This document shows, piece after piece, positions 50,541-58,959 of a stretch of 64,000 nucleotides of DNA. The stretch is from Dyella thiooxydans. Lineage in GTDB: Bacteria; Pseudomonadota; Gammaproteobacteria; Xanthomonadales; Rhodanobacteraceae. Positions within the stretch are counted from its first letter, which is position 1; each line of letters opens with the position of its first letter. Location: contig NZ_CP014841.1 in assembly GCF_001641285.1 (NCBI RefSeq), forward strand, positions 2,480,001-2,544,000, in the 5' to 3' direction. Both the position numbers and the translations under genes were made by a program. The notes beneath the pieces are model-generated. The model did no database searches. It worked only from the letters and a program-made list of their open reading frames with translations, and had not been told where the DNA came from.

Positions 50541-51754
50541 ACGCGACTCGCCACGATGTCTGCGAGGCGCATGGCGGCGGTGCATGCGCCCGTCTGGAGC
50601 TCCCCGACGCGCGTGGCGAGCACGGCGCGGAGTGTGTCCTCGCGGTCCATCAGGCCGCCCAGTGCTGCGCGAAGGCTCGCCGTCGACACCTTCGTCGTGG
50701 GCAGCACCATGTCCTCGTTGCCGAAAAGGTCGCGATTGATGCCGCGTGCCTTGATGCTGTAGGCGATCGACACCGTAGGCACGCCGCTGGAGAGCGCGGC
50801 GATGGTGGCATGGGTGCGGGCGCCGATAAAAAAGCGCAGCTTCCCGATCACGTACTTGCTCTGCGCAGCGTTGAAGGTCGATGGCATCATCGTCACCGAC
50901 GGGCCCAGGTTGGTCAGCAGCGATTGCATGTAGTCGGCGTCGCCGCCGCGGTTGTCGCCGCTGAGGGCATTGACATGGGGAACCAGCAGCACGCCAAGAC
51001 CGTGCTCGGTCACCGCGTGGCGAATCAGTTCGGCTACCGCGGCAAGAATGTCCTGGCCCGGGCGCCGGTAACGCTCGATCAGCTGGCTCACGTTGAGTCC
51101 AAGCACACCGTTGGAGTTGCGCGGCCAGAACGGCTGCACCTCCACCGGCTCGGCCATCAGGGTGAATGCCGGATCGGGCATGCGGATCACGTTGCCCAGC
51201 TCCAGGGTCTCGGTGAGATAGGCATGGCTGACCGATTCGCGCACGGCAACACAGCGCATGCGAGACAGGTGCCGACGCATCGATTCGACCAGTGCCGGTT
51301 CGCGTTCGAAAGGGCCGACCGAGCCACCCCAGAGCATGACCGGCTTGCCCAGGTCCATAGCGAAATGGTCCAGGGCCATGATCGGCGAGGGGATGCGATA
51401 GTCGAGCGAGTAATTGTCGCCGCCTACGGCCAGCACGGCGTCGACGCTGGAAAGGTCCCGTCGCAGCCGGTCCGGCATCGGGAATGGCCACCCGGCACGC
51501 TTGAGCAGCGGCAGGGGTAGACGCTGCAACTGCACCCATGCCCGCGCCTGGACCGGAAGGTAGGCCGGTACGAAGCGCACCCCGCTCGCCTCCGCGTCGC
51601 GCCACTGCGCACGGTCGGCGGCGATATCGACCGAGGGCACCAACACCTCGATCTTGCCGAACTGGCCGGCGAGCAAGCCGACCGTGCTGCGCACGATCGC
51701 CTCGCAGCCGCGGTTGCCGAAGGTGCGCTGGCCGGAGAGATAGAACCGCTTCAT
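50537..51754 (-). CDS. Polysaccharide pyruvyl transferase (WcaK/CsaB family)
   Basis: 405 aa from MKRFYLSGQRTFGNRG; the ATG overlaps the nitroreductase-like stop by 4 bases. N-terminal GNRGCEAIV, VLAVGGDNYSLDYRIPSPI, and the C-terminal FFIGARTHATIAALSSGVPTV with the His/Arg pair that binds PEP. It forms a pyruvate ketal on a sugar of the repeat unit, using PEP, which adds negative charge. Coupled to GT2. Confidence 0.9.
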   Translation of the reverse strand: MKRFYLSGQRTFGNRGCEAIVRSTVGLLAGQFGKIEVLVPSVDIAADRAQWRDAEASGVRFVPAYLPVQARAWVQLQRLPLPLLKRAGWPFPMPDRLRRDLSSVDAVLAVGGDNYSLDYRIPSPIMALDHFAMDLGKPVMLWGGSVGPFEREPALVESMRRHLSRMRCVAVRESVSHAYLTETLELGNVIRMPDPAFTLMAEPVEVQPFWPRNSNGVLGLNVSQLIERYRRPGQDILAAVAELIRHAVTEHGLGVLLVPHVNALSGDNRGGDADYMQSLLTNLGPSVTMMPSTFNAAQSKYVIGKLRFFIGARTHATIAALSSGVPTVSIAYSIKARGINRDLFGNEDMVLPTTKVSTASLRAALGGLMDREDTLRAVLATRVGELQTGACTAAMRLADIVASRV

Positions 51755-52734
51755 GATCGGGTATCCAAGTGGGTGAGCACGCTCTCGAGCGGCCGCCGCG
51801 CCGAGTAGCAGACCTTTAGGTGTTCGCTGGGGTATCCGACCGCCAGCATCATGACTAGCGTGTGCGCCGGAGCGATCGCCACGTGCCGGCGCAGGCGTCG
51901 GTCGTCGCCCGCGCCGCGACTCCAGTTGAGGCAGCACGCCCCCATGCCAAGCGCATGCAGCGCCAGTACCATCGCCATCGCGAACATGCCGCCGTCGACC
52001 CAGTGCTGGAAGCGCTCGCCATGGGTGTCGAACGCGCGCAGGTCGGTGGTGATCAGTAACAGGCAGGGCACGTCCTGGCCAAAGCCCCTGTTGCCGTTCT
52101 GAAGGGCCAGGGCGCGATCGATGCCTTCGCGCGTATCCAGTTGGTATACGTGCCAAGCCTGCCGGTTGCATACCGAGGGCGTCTTCAAGGCCAGGCGCAC
52201 GGCGCGTTCGATCAGCTCACGGGGAACCGGCCCGGGACGGAAATCGCGCACCGAGTGACGACTGAGGAAGAAGCGCTCCGGATTGTCCAGTCGACCTGCC
52301 AGCAAGGCCTCCGCACTGCAGGCGATCACCCCGCCGGCCAACGAATCGATCCGGGTGCGGTCGAGGAATGCGCCGACCCGTTGCGCGGTGCCACCGCCGC
52401 CATCGGAAGCCGCACGGAAGTCCCCCAACACCTTGATGCCCACGGTCTCGTGGTAGCCCGGCACGCCACCCTCGACACGGCGGCGATCCAGCAATCCGAC
52501 CAGGTCACCGGCGGCATCCCATCCCGAATCCGTGCGGCGGCCGCGAAAGCTCAGGCTTTTTTCTAGGCGGTGGTAGATCTTCACCGCCTTGTAGTCGCGC
52601 TTGTTCGCATCGCCGCTTCCGCGCCAGCCGCCATAGCGGACGAAGCGCGAGAAGTCGTAGCCGAATCCGGCCATCGCCCACAGCAGGTTGCGGAAGGGTC
52701 GCAGAGCAACCTTGATGCGTCCGCCCGGGTTCAT
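51751..52734 (-). CDS. Nitroreductase-family protein of polysaccharide loci
   Basis: 327 aa. The C-terminal half (about 155-320) is an FMN-type nitroreductase fold (SRHSVRDFRPGPVPRELIERA, TPSVCNRQAWHVYQL, DGGMFAMAMVLALHALGMGACCLNW, MLAVGYP). An N-terminal extension of ~150 aa carries KIYHRLEKSLSFRGRR, like the HxxEKGLS motif of nitroreductase-like proteins found in capsule loci. The substrate is unknown; a reductive or dehydrating step on a sugar is one idea. It overlaps wzx and the pyruvyl transferase by 4 bases each. Confidence 0.82.
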   Translation of the reverse strand: MNPGGRIKVALRPFRNLLWAMAGFGYDFSRFVRYGGWRGSGDANKRDYKAVKIYHRLEKSLSFRGRRTDSGWDAAGDLVGLLDRRRVEGGVPGYHETVGIKVLGDFRAASDGGGGTAQRVGAFLDRTRIDSLAGGVIACSAEALLAGRLDNPERFFLSRHSVRDFRPGPVPRELIERAVRLALKTPSVCNRQAWHVYQLDTREGIDRALALQNGNRGFGQDVPCLLLITTDLRAFDTHGERFQHWVDGGMFAMAMVLALHALGMGACCLNWSRGAGDDRRLRRHVAIAPAHTLVMMLAVGYPSEHLKVCYSARRPLESVLTHLDTRS

Positions 52735-54074
52735 CGCGGCCGGTCCTGCGCCGGGTAAAAGCGGCGCACTCCCGCGACCAGCAGGAGCAGCATCGCCAGC
52801 TCACCCACCACGGTCGCCACGGCGGCGCCGCGCGCGCGGTAGGCCGGAATCAAACACGACGCGAGCACCACCACCAGCAGCGCGCAGAACCCCATCGCGA
52901 CCACGCGGTAGCGCATGTGCCGCTCATTGAGCAACGCCGAGCCGACACTGGTGGAGAGAAAGCGCAGCGGGATGCATGCGGCGAGGATCATCAACACCGG
53001 CACGACCGGCCGGTACGCCGGCCCGAACGCCAGCGGCACGCCCCACGGCGCAGTGGCCACCATCAGCAGGGCCAGCAGAACGCCTCCGGCCAGCATGGCC
53101 CGGTTGCCGTGGCGATAGATCCGCCAGAACGTCGCCGGATCGTGGACCGCCCAGCGTTGCTGCTTGGACAGCAGGAATTTCTGGTACAGCGTGGCTGGAA
53201 TCAGGTAGATCGCCGACATCACCGCTAGTGCGATACCGAAAATGCCGGCCTCGGTGTTGCCATCGAAGTACTTCACCAGCACGGTGCCTGTCTGGAAAAA
53301 GATCGGGTACAGGGTGGCCGCCAGGCCAAACGGCCATGCCTGCGACCACAACGAACGCAGACCCGGCGGGCGGGCAGCAGGAGTGATCCGGAACACTCCA
53401 CCGTACGGCCGCGCGCCGTGGCCCTGCAGTGCGAGCCCCCCATGCAGCATGGCCCTGAGCTGGGGGGCGCCCAGTGCAGCCACGCCCAGCGATATCGCGC
53501 CATAGCCCACCGCTACGCCAGGACTGCCCATACCCGGCGCGATCAGCAACAGCAGCGCGACCACGAGGCGGCCGCCCGGCGTCATCAGTTGCCACAGCGC
53601 CAGCGCGCGGTGGCGCTCTTCCAGCCTCAACTTGCTGCTGATCAGGGCAGCGACCAGCACACTGCCCACCACTGGCAACATCACCAGCAGCATCACCGTA
53701 GCGTCAGGCGGCGCGAGGACAAGCGCCCAGGCGACGATGATCGCCATGGTCAGCGCGGTCGTGATGCCGAGGAAGCGGACGGACGGAAGCAACCAGCGGT
53801 TTGCGTGCCAGCCTTCGCCGCCATACACCCTCAACCAGAACTGCGCCAGCCCGAAGCCTGCCATCGGTGCCACCATGCCGACCATTGCCAACGACGACGC
53901 GAACAGCCCATACGAAGCAGCGCCCAGCGCACGCGCCAGAAGCATCTGGGTAAGGAACACCATGGCGGCGCCCGCAGCGGTGGCGAGCCACAACATGGCG
54001 ATGGCACCCAGTGCGTTGCGCCATGCCTGCGACAGGGCGGTCAGCGGCCAGCGAGGTGTAGCGAGCGAAGACAT
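52731..54074 (-). CDS. wzx: Polysaccharide flippase (Wzx-type, MATE/MurJ-like fold)
   Basis: 447 aa, about twelve to fourteen helices. Begins QAWRNALGAIAMLWLATAAG, with ARALGAASYGLFA as in oligosaccharide flippases, and includes FFQTGTVLVKYFDGNTEAGIFGIA. It flips undecaprenyl-linked repeat units across the inner membrane. Starts 2 bp after the ugd stop, overlaps the nitroreductase-like gene by 4 bases. Confidence 0.9.
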   Translation of the reverse strand: MSSLATPRWPLTALSQAWRNALGAIAMLWLATAAGAAMVFLTQMLLARALGAASYGLFASSLAMVGMVAPMAGFGLAQFWLRVYGGEGWHANRWLLPSVRFLGITTALTMAIIVAWALVLAPPDATVMLLVMLPVVGSVLVAALISSKLRLEERHRALALWQLMTPGGRLVVALLLLIAPGMGSPGVAVGYGAISLGVAALGAPQLRAMLHGGLALQGHGARPYGGVFRITPAARPPGLRSLWSQAWPFGLAATLYPIFFQTGTVLVKYFDGNTEAGIFGIALAVMSAIYLIPATLYQKFLLSKQQRWAVHDPATFWRIYRHGNRAMLAGGVLLALLMVATAPWGVPLAFGPAYRPVVPVLMILAACIPLRFLSTSVGSALLNERHMRYRVVAMGFCALLVVVLASCLIPAYRARGAAVATVVGELAMLLLLVAGVRRFYPAQDRPR

Positions 54075-54076
54075 GC

Positions 54077-55510
54077 TTAGACCATCGTCGCAGCGACGGT
54101 GGATGCCGGCCGGCCGGCATACGTTGCATAAACGTTCGCTGCCGGCAGCGGGGCGGTCGATACCGGTAACACCAGCAGCGAGCGGCCGCGACCGATGCCG
54201 TAGTACGCCAGGCCGGCCGCTTCCACCTCCGCCGGTTCGTAGAGATTGCGGCCATCAAAGATCGCCGGCTCCTTCAGCGCCAACCGGATGCGCGCAAAGT
54301 CAGGGCTGCGGAACAGCTTCCACTCGGTCACCACGACCAGCACATCAGCACCGTCCAGCGCCTGGTACGGCGACTCGCAGATCACGAGATCGGCGCGTTC
54401 GCCACAGCATTCGCGCGCCTGGCTGCCGGCTTGCGGATCGTAGGCGCGTACACAGGCTCCCTCGTCCCAGAGCGACTGCATGAGCGCCAGGCTGGGGGCC
54501 TCGCGCATGTCGTCGGTATCTGGCTTGAACGACAGGCCCCACAGCGCCACCGTGCGCCCGGCGAGCCGTCCATGGAAGTGCCTGGCGACCAGCTCGAACA
54601 GCTTGTTCTTCTGCGCGCTGTTCACGGCTTCGACCGCCGCCAGGATGCGCGGTTCGTAGCCCTGGGCCAAGGCGGCACGCGCGAGCGCCTGCACGTCTTT
54701 GGGGAAGCACGAGCCACCGTAACCGGCACCGGCGTAAATGAAATGGTGGCCAATGCGCGGGTCCGCACCGATGCCCCGCCGCACCTGCTCGATGTCAGCC
54801 CCGACTCGCTCGGCGATGTTGGCCATCTCGTTCATGAGGCTGATCTTGGTTGCCAGCATCGCGTTGCCCGCGTACTTGGTCAGCTCCGCCGATCGCGTGT
54901 CCATCTCCAGTACGCGTTCGTGGTTGCGATTGAACGGGGTATACAGAGCGCGCAGCACCGAGATCGCACGTCGGCTTTGGCTGCCGAGCAGAATCCGTTC
55001 CGGTCGCAGGCAGTCCTCGACAGCCTCGCCCTCCTTCAGGAACTCGGGGTTTGCCACGACATCGAAGAGGACCATCGCGCCACGTGCGGTGATGGCCCGC
55101 GCGATCTCCACCTGCACGCGATCAGCCGTGCCCACCGGCACGGTCGACTTGATCACCACCACGGCACGATGCGTCAGGTACTTCCCGATGGAGCGCGCCA
55201 CGGCAAGCACCTGACTCAGGTCCGCGCTGCCGTCGGCAGCCGGCGGGGTCCCGACCGCAATGAATATCACCGTCGCCGGAGCGAGTGCCGAGGCGGCATG
55301 TGTGGTGAAGTCCAGCTTGCCTGCGGCCTGATTGCGGACGACCAACTCAGCCAGACCCGGCTCGTGAAACGGCATGCGCCCCAACTTGAGACCGGCGATG
55401 CGATCGACGTCGACGTCGATGCAGGTGACTTCGTTACCCACCTCTGCAAGGCAGGCGCCGGTCACCAGGCCGACGTAGCCGGTGCCGTACAGGGCGATCT
55501 TCATGGTCAT
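54077..55510 (-). CDS. ugd: UDP-glucose 6-dehydrogenase
   Basis: 477 aa from MTMKIALYGTG; GGAA is 8 bases upstream. It oxidises UDP-glucose (or a related NDP-sugar) to the uronic acid with two NAD. NAD fold GTGYVGLVTG (9-18), VGTPPAADGSADLSQV, catalytic Cys268 in YGGSCFPKDVQAL, and SFKPDTDDMREAP. The C-terminal ~35 residues go on beyond the usual end with no clear motif. It supplies UDP-GlcA for the polymer, which is the natural carboxylate for amidation by the two PP-loop proteins. Confidence 0.95.
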   Translation of the reverse strand: MTMKIALYGTGYVGLVTGACLAEVGNEVTCIDVDVDRIAGLKLGRMPFHEPGLAELVVRNQAAGKLDFTTHAASALAPATVIFIAVGTPPAADGSADLSQVLAVARSIGKYLTHRAVVVIKSTVPVGTADRVQVEIARAITARGAMVLFDVVANPEFLKEGEAVEDCLRPERILLGSQSRRAISVLRALYTPFNRNHERVLEMDTRSAELTKYAGNAMLATKISLMNEMANIAERVGADIEQVRRGIGADPRIGHHFIYAGAGYGGSCFPKDVQALARAALAQGYEPRILAAVEAVNSAQKNKLFELVARHFHGRLAGRTVALWGLSFKPDTDDMREAPSLALMQSLWDEGACVRAYDPQAGSQARECCGERADLVICESPYQALDGADVLVVVTEWKLFRSPDFARIRLALKEPAIFDGRNLYEPAEVEAAGLAYYGIGRGRSLLVLPVSTAPLPAANVYATYAGRPASTVAATMV

Positions 55511-55543
55511 GTTGAATTCCTGGGATTGGCGCGTCGTGCTGGC

Positions 55544-55566
55544 GACGGCTAGACGGCTAGACGGCT
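55544..55566. repeat. Short tandem repeat across the wzc stop codon
   Basis: GACGGCTA twice plus GACGGCT, 8-bp period, 23 bp in total. The wzc stop (55557-55559 on the minus strand) lies inside it, so slippage would change the C-terminus beyond the tyrosine cluster. Confidence 0.8.
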
Positions 55567-57782
55567 GCGGCCGTGGGGGTGGGCGGCTCGGCATAGGTGT
55601 AATAGGCGTATGAGTAATAGCCTGCGCTGCGCTTCTCGACGGCATTGAAGACGGCGCCCTTGATCGATACACCGTTTTGCTCGAAGCGCTGCTTGGCCAG
55701 GGCGATCGCACGTGCCTGGTCAACCCCAAAGCGCACCACCATCAGGCTGGTTCCGGCATGCTGCCCGATCACCGCGGCGTCGGTGACCGCCAGGATCGGT
55801 GGGGTGTCGATAATGATCAGGTCGAAGCGCGCCCGCAGCTTTTCCAGCAGCATCGCGAAGCGGGGGTGCATCAGCAATTCGGATGGATTGGGGGGGATCT
55901 TGCCGCGCGCGATGAAGAACAGGCTGGGTACGCCTTCGACATTGCGGATGGCGTGCGGCGGATCGAGCTGGCCGCTGATCAGCTCCGACAGGCCAGCCTC
56001 GGCACGTCCGCCAACCATGCCATGCAAACTGCCCTTGCGCATGTCGGCGTCAATCAGCAGCACGCGCTGACCGCTCTGGGCGACCAGGACGGCCAGGTTT
56101 GATGCCACAAAGGTCTTACCGGCGGAGGGGCCGGCACTGCTGATCATCAACAGGTTGTTCCTCGCTTCGATGCGGGCAAAGTGCAGGCTGGTGCGCAGGC
56201 TGCGGAGGGCCTCGGTCGCCAGGTCGCCCGGGTAGCGCAGGGCAAGCAGCTCTTGTGCTGGATTGAGTCGCCGGCGCCGGTTGTGTGGCTGCGGCATGCG
56301 GGCCAGTTCGGTGCATGGAACGGACGCGTAGACCGGCAGGCCGAGGCGCTCGATCATCGCCGGATCTTCCGTACCGCGGCTGACCAACTGGCGCAGGAAG
56401 ACCAGACCTACCGCCAGCAGGGCCGCGAGCGTGGTACTCGCAACCACAACCGGCAGGCGTCGTGGCCATACCGGCTTTGCGGTGTTGGTGGCGGCATCAT
56501 CGATCACCCGTACGTTGCCCACCGTCCCTGCGCGGGCAATGTCCAGCTGCTGGGCCTGATTGAGCAGGCTGGTGTAGGTCTGGTTGCTGACCTGCACGTC
56601 CCGGGCCAGCCGCAGCAACTGCTGCTGCGTGTCCGGCAGCACGCCCACGCGCTTTTCCAGCACATTGCGCTGGCCCTCCAACTGCGCAATCTGCTGCGCC
56701 AAAGCCTTGTACGCAGGATGCTCCGGGGTGAAGTGGTGCTGCATGTCGCTCATCTGCATGCGCAACTGCGAGAGACTGGTCTCGCTGGCGACGATCTGGT
56801 CGAGCAGGCCTTTGGTCTGCAGCGTGATATCGACCGAGTGAGCCTGGGTCTGGAACGTATTCATAGCCACCGTGGCCTGTTCGAGTTCCATCCGCACCTT
56901 GGGCAATTGAGCACGCACGAATGCCAGGCTGTTGGCAGCCTCCGCCGAGCTTCGGTCGACGTTCTGTCGCACATACAGTGCGCTGATCTGGTCAAGCAGC
57001 CGGGTTGCCAGCAACGGATCGTCGCTGCGATAGGTCAGCTCGATGATCCCCGAATCCTTGCCCTGCTCCACCGCAACCAGGTGGTCCTGTAGTCGGGCAA
57101 TGGTGTCCAGGTGCGAGTGGCGTATCACGGTAAAGCGGGTGCCCGGATGGGCCGCAAGCGTCTTCACTTCCATCACGATGCCGTTCGCGGAGGCCGTGCG
57201 CCCTACCCGTCCCTTCAGCAACTCGTTGCCGTTGTCGTCCTGCAGCGTGTACGCCCCCCCCTCGCCGGCCACGAGGTGCAGCGGCTGCTCGATCAGGGCC
57301 GCCGGAACGTCAAGCCGGAAGATGTCGAGCCGCGATCCGCCCCAGCCGTAACGGGCGAGGCCGAAGCGCGACGGTGCGACATCACCGGGCGCGGCAGGGA
57401 CGAACCGGCGCGCGACGAAACCTCCGACGAGTGGCATACGGTCCACGGTGATGTCGACGTCCAGCCCGAGGTTGTCCACCGCCTGCCCCACCACCGTGCG
57501 CGAGGTCAGCAACGCGATCTCCGTGACGGCCTGCGAGGTCGAGGCACCAAGCGTCTGGCTCAAGTCCTCGAGGCCGGGCAAGCTGGGGATCTTTTGCTCC
57601 ACCTGGACGACCGCACTGGCCTCGTAGATCGGCGTGGCCAGCACCACGTACGTCACGCTGGCCACGAAGAAAAAGGCGGTAACGCCAGCGATGAGCCACT
57701 TGTGATCGAGCAAGGTACCGACGATCGCTCGCAGGTCGATGTCGTCGTCGCGACCGGCTGAAAAGCTTTGACGGGTGCTCAT
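55557..57782 (-). CDS. wzc: Wzc-type polysaccharide co-polymerase / tyrosine autokinase
   Basis: 741 aa. Wzz domain with two helices (about 29-50 and 445-465) enclosing a periplasmic part with coiled coil (about 275-415). The cytoplasmic BY-kinase has Walker A GPSAGKT (551-557), Walker A' LLIDADMR (575-582), Walker B IIIDTPP, and a C-terminal tyrosine cluster (Y722, 723, 725, 727, 728, 730). It sets chain length and links polymerisation to Wza export, cycling between phosphorylated and Wzb-dephosphorylated states. 23 bp after wzb. Confidence 0.95.
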   Translation of the reverse strand: MSTRQSFSAGRDDDIDLRAIVGTLLDHKWLIAGVTAFFFVASVTYVVLATPIYEASAVVQVEQKIPSLPGLEDLSQTLGASTSQAVTEIALLTSRTVVGQAVDNLGLDVDITVDRMPLVGGFVARRFVPAAPGDVAPSRFGLARYGWGGSRLDIFRLDVPAALIEQPLHLVAGEGGAYTLQDDNGNELLKGRVGRTASANGIVMEVKTLAAHPGTRFTVIRHSHLDTIARLQDHLVAVEQGKDSGIIELTYRSDDPLLATRLLDQISALYVRQNVDRSSAEAANSLAFVRAQLPKVRMELEQATVAMNTFQTQAHSVDITLQTKGLLDQIVASETSLSQLRMQMSDMQHHFTPEHPAYKALAQQIAQLEGQRNVLEKRVGVLPDTQQQLLRLARDVQVSNQTYTSLLNQAQQLDIARAGTVGNVRVIDDAATNTAKPVWPRRLPVVVASTTLAALLAVGLVFLRQLVSRGTEDPAMIERLGLPVYASVPCTELARMPQPHNRRRRLNPAQELLALRYPGDLATEALRSLRTSLHFARIEARNNLLMISSAGPSAGKTFVASNLAVLVAQSGQRVLLIDADMRKGSLHGMVGGRAEAGLSELISGQLDPPHAIRNVEGVPSLFFIARGKIPPNPSELLMHPRFAMLLEKLRARFDLIIIDTPPILAVTDAAVIGQHAGTSLMVVRFGVDQARAIALAKQRFEQNGVSIKGAVFNAVEKRSAGYYSYAYYTYAEPPTPTAAAV

Positions 57783-57805
57783 GGCAGCGTGTCCGAGGAA
57801 AGGGG

Positions 57806-58243
57806 TTACAACAGGTATGGCAACCAGCTATCCACGGCTTGCTCGATGCGAGCGTAGACCTGGGCGAAAACCTCACGTGACTCGAGGTACGGGTCCGGAA
57901 TGTCGGTGGCTTCCAGCCATTTGCCGATATGGAACAACTTGCCGCGGGTCTCTGGCGCCAGTCGCGCAACCGCTGCGAGGTGCACACGCTCCATCGCCAG
58001 CACCAGTTCGGCTCCGTGCAACATCCGTCGATCGAGCTGGCGTGCGCGATGCGCCGAGGCATCGATTTGATGCTCGTGCAACAACGTCAACGCATGCATT
58101 TCGATCGGGCGACCGGCCAGCGCCCCCAAACCAGCACTTGCGACCTGTACCTGACACGATGCAATCCGCGCCCGGAACAGGAATTCCGCCATGGGGCTCC
58201 GGCAGACATTTCCCACGCAAATCACCAGAACGTGCTCGAACAC
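57806..58243 (-). CDS. wzb: Low-molecular-weight protein tyrosine phosphatase (Wzb)
   Basis: 145 aa from GTG at 58243 (FEHVLVICVGNVCRSPMAE), the usual family start; the frame opens at 58294 but that part is not family-like. P-loop Cys9-x5-Arg15, general acid in IPDPYLES. It removes phosphate from Wzc's tyrosine cluster to allow polymer synthesis. First gene of the minus-strand exopolysaccharide operon, with a long leader. Confidence 0.93.
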   Translation of the reverse strand: MFEHVLVICVGNVCRSPMAEFLFRARIASCQVQVASAGLGALAGRPIEMHALTLLHEHQIDASAHRARQLDRRMLHGAELVLAMERVHLAAVARLAPETRGKLFHIGKWLEATDIPDPYLESREVFAQVYARIEQAVDSWLPYLL

Positions 58244-58454
58244 TGGAACGCACACCCCACCACCATGACGATCACAGCAAGCGCATTTGCGCAATCGCGA
58301 CCGGTTAGGAAAATTTTTGAAATCGGAAAATGACGATGTTCAATTCGACATCCAAAGCGGTGGAAATGGCTCCAAGAGTGATTCGAGGGCAACTCTACTC
58401 TTGCTTTTCTTCAAATCATCCATTTAGACGATAAATTCATCTCGATGACGGAAA

Positions 58455-58482
58455 TTTTTAGTATCGAACACGCCGCTGTCAC
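58455..58482 (-). promoter_or_regulatory. Candidate promoter of the wzb operon
   Basis: Minus strand: -35 GTGACA (58477-58482), 16-bp spacer, -10 TAAAAA (58455-58460). It would start a ~205-nt leader downstream of the T10 terminator. By match only. Confidence 0.35.
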
Positions 58483-58520
58483 GATTTCTTCTTGAATCAA
58501 TGCGGGAAGTCATGAAGCAG

Positions 58521-58563
58521 AAAAAAAAAACCCATACGCCAAGGACATCTTCGGCACGCATGG
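58521..58563 (-). terminator. Intrinsic terminator/attenuator in the wzb leader
   Basis: Minus strand: stem CCATGCG(TG)CC with GGCGTATGG (plus-strand 58532-58563; one G-U pair, a 2-base bulge, 12-base loop), then G and ten T's in a row (58521-58530). This is the strongest U-run in the window. It ends about 280 bp before the wzb start, so it would stop a transcript begun between 58564 and 58959: either an attenuator or the end of a small RNA. Confidence 0.75.
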
Positions 58564-58740
58564 TCGTTCCCGAGCGTCTTGTCCTGGCGTGGGACGCACA
58601 AGAATCTCCGAACCTGCACACGCGCTTCACCTGAGTGATCACACTGGTTCGTCGAATATACGTTTTCTTCGCGCCTCATTAGCGCCATGACGCGCCTAGT
58701 GGAGCCCAGCAGAAAATGCATCGCACGAAGCGTTTTAAAA

Positions 58741-58942
58741 TCATCCAGAGGGGCAATTATCGCGACCACAACGCTCAAGTACACATGTCCGAATGGCAAT
58801 TCATCCAGCACCGGACATGCCACGAAAGTCAATCATTAAGATCGACACTGGAAAAATCCATGGATTTCCGATCCTAATGGCCAGGACGCTACCGCAAACC
58901 ATCGTGAAGAACGAAGGTTATGACATCACCCCCGTCATCCAG
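58741..58942 (+). repeat. Three direct copies of TCATCCAG
   Basis: TCATCCAG at 58741-58748, 58801-58808 and 58935-58942, same orientation. The first two are exactly 60 bp apart and the third is next to wza. Candidate operator words for an exopolysaccharide regulator. Confidence 0.5.
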
Positions 58943-58959
58943 CCCGGAAGGCCACTCTC

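Larger units (their letters stand above)
58244..58959. other. Divergent control region of the exopolysaccharide locus (wzb operon / wza)
   Basis: 716 bp, visibly richer in A and T than the flanking genes. It must hold the promoters of wzb (-) and wza (+). Features: a minus-strand intrinsic terminator (58521-58563), a candidate minus-strand promoter after it (58455-58482), and TCATCCAG three times on the plus strand (58741, 58801, 58935) with a fourth near-copy TCATCCAT at 58416. A 111-aa minus-strand frame (58497-58832) runs through the terminator and is judged non-coding. No JUMPstart/ops element (GGCGGTAG) seen. Confidence 0.6.

Noticed and set aside
58497-58832. 111-aa minus-strand frame in the wza/wzb control region
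   Set aside because: It runs through the T10 terminator (giving a run of Phe), has no clear ribosome site and resembles nothing; treated as non-coding leader.
58244-58959. JUMPstart/ops element for RfaH control
   Set aside because: No GGCGGTAG or near match found on either strand.
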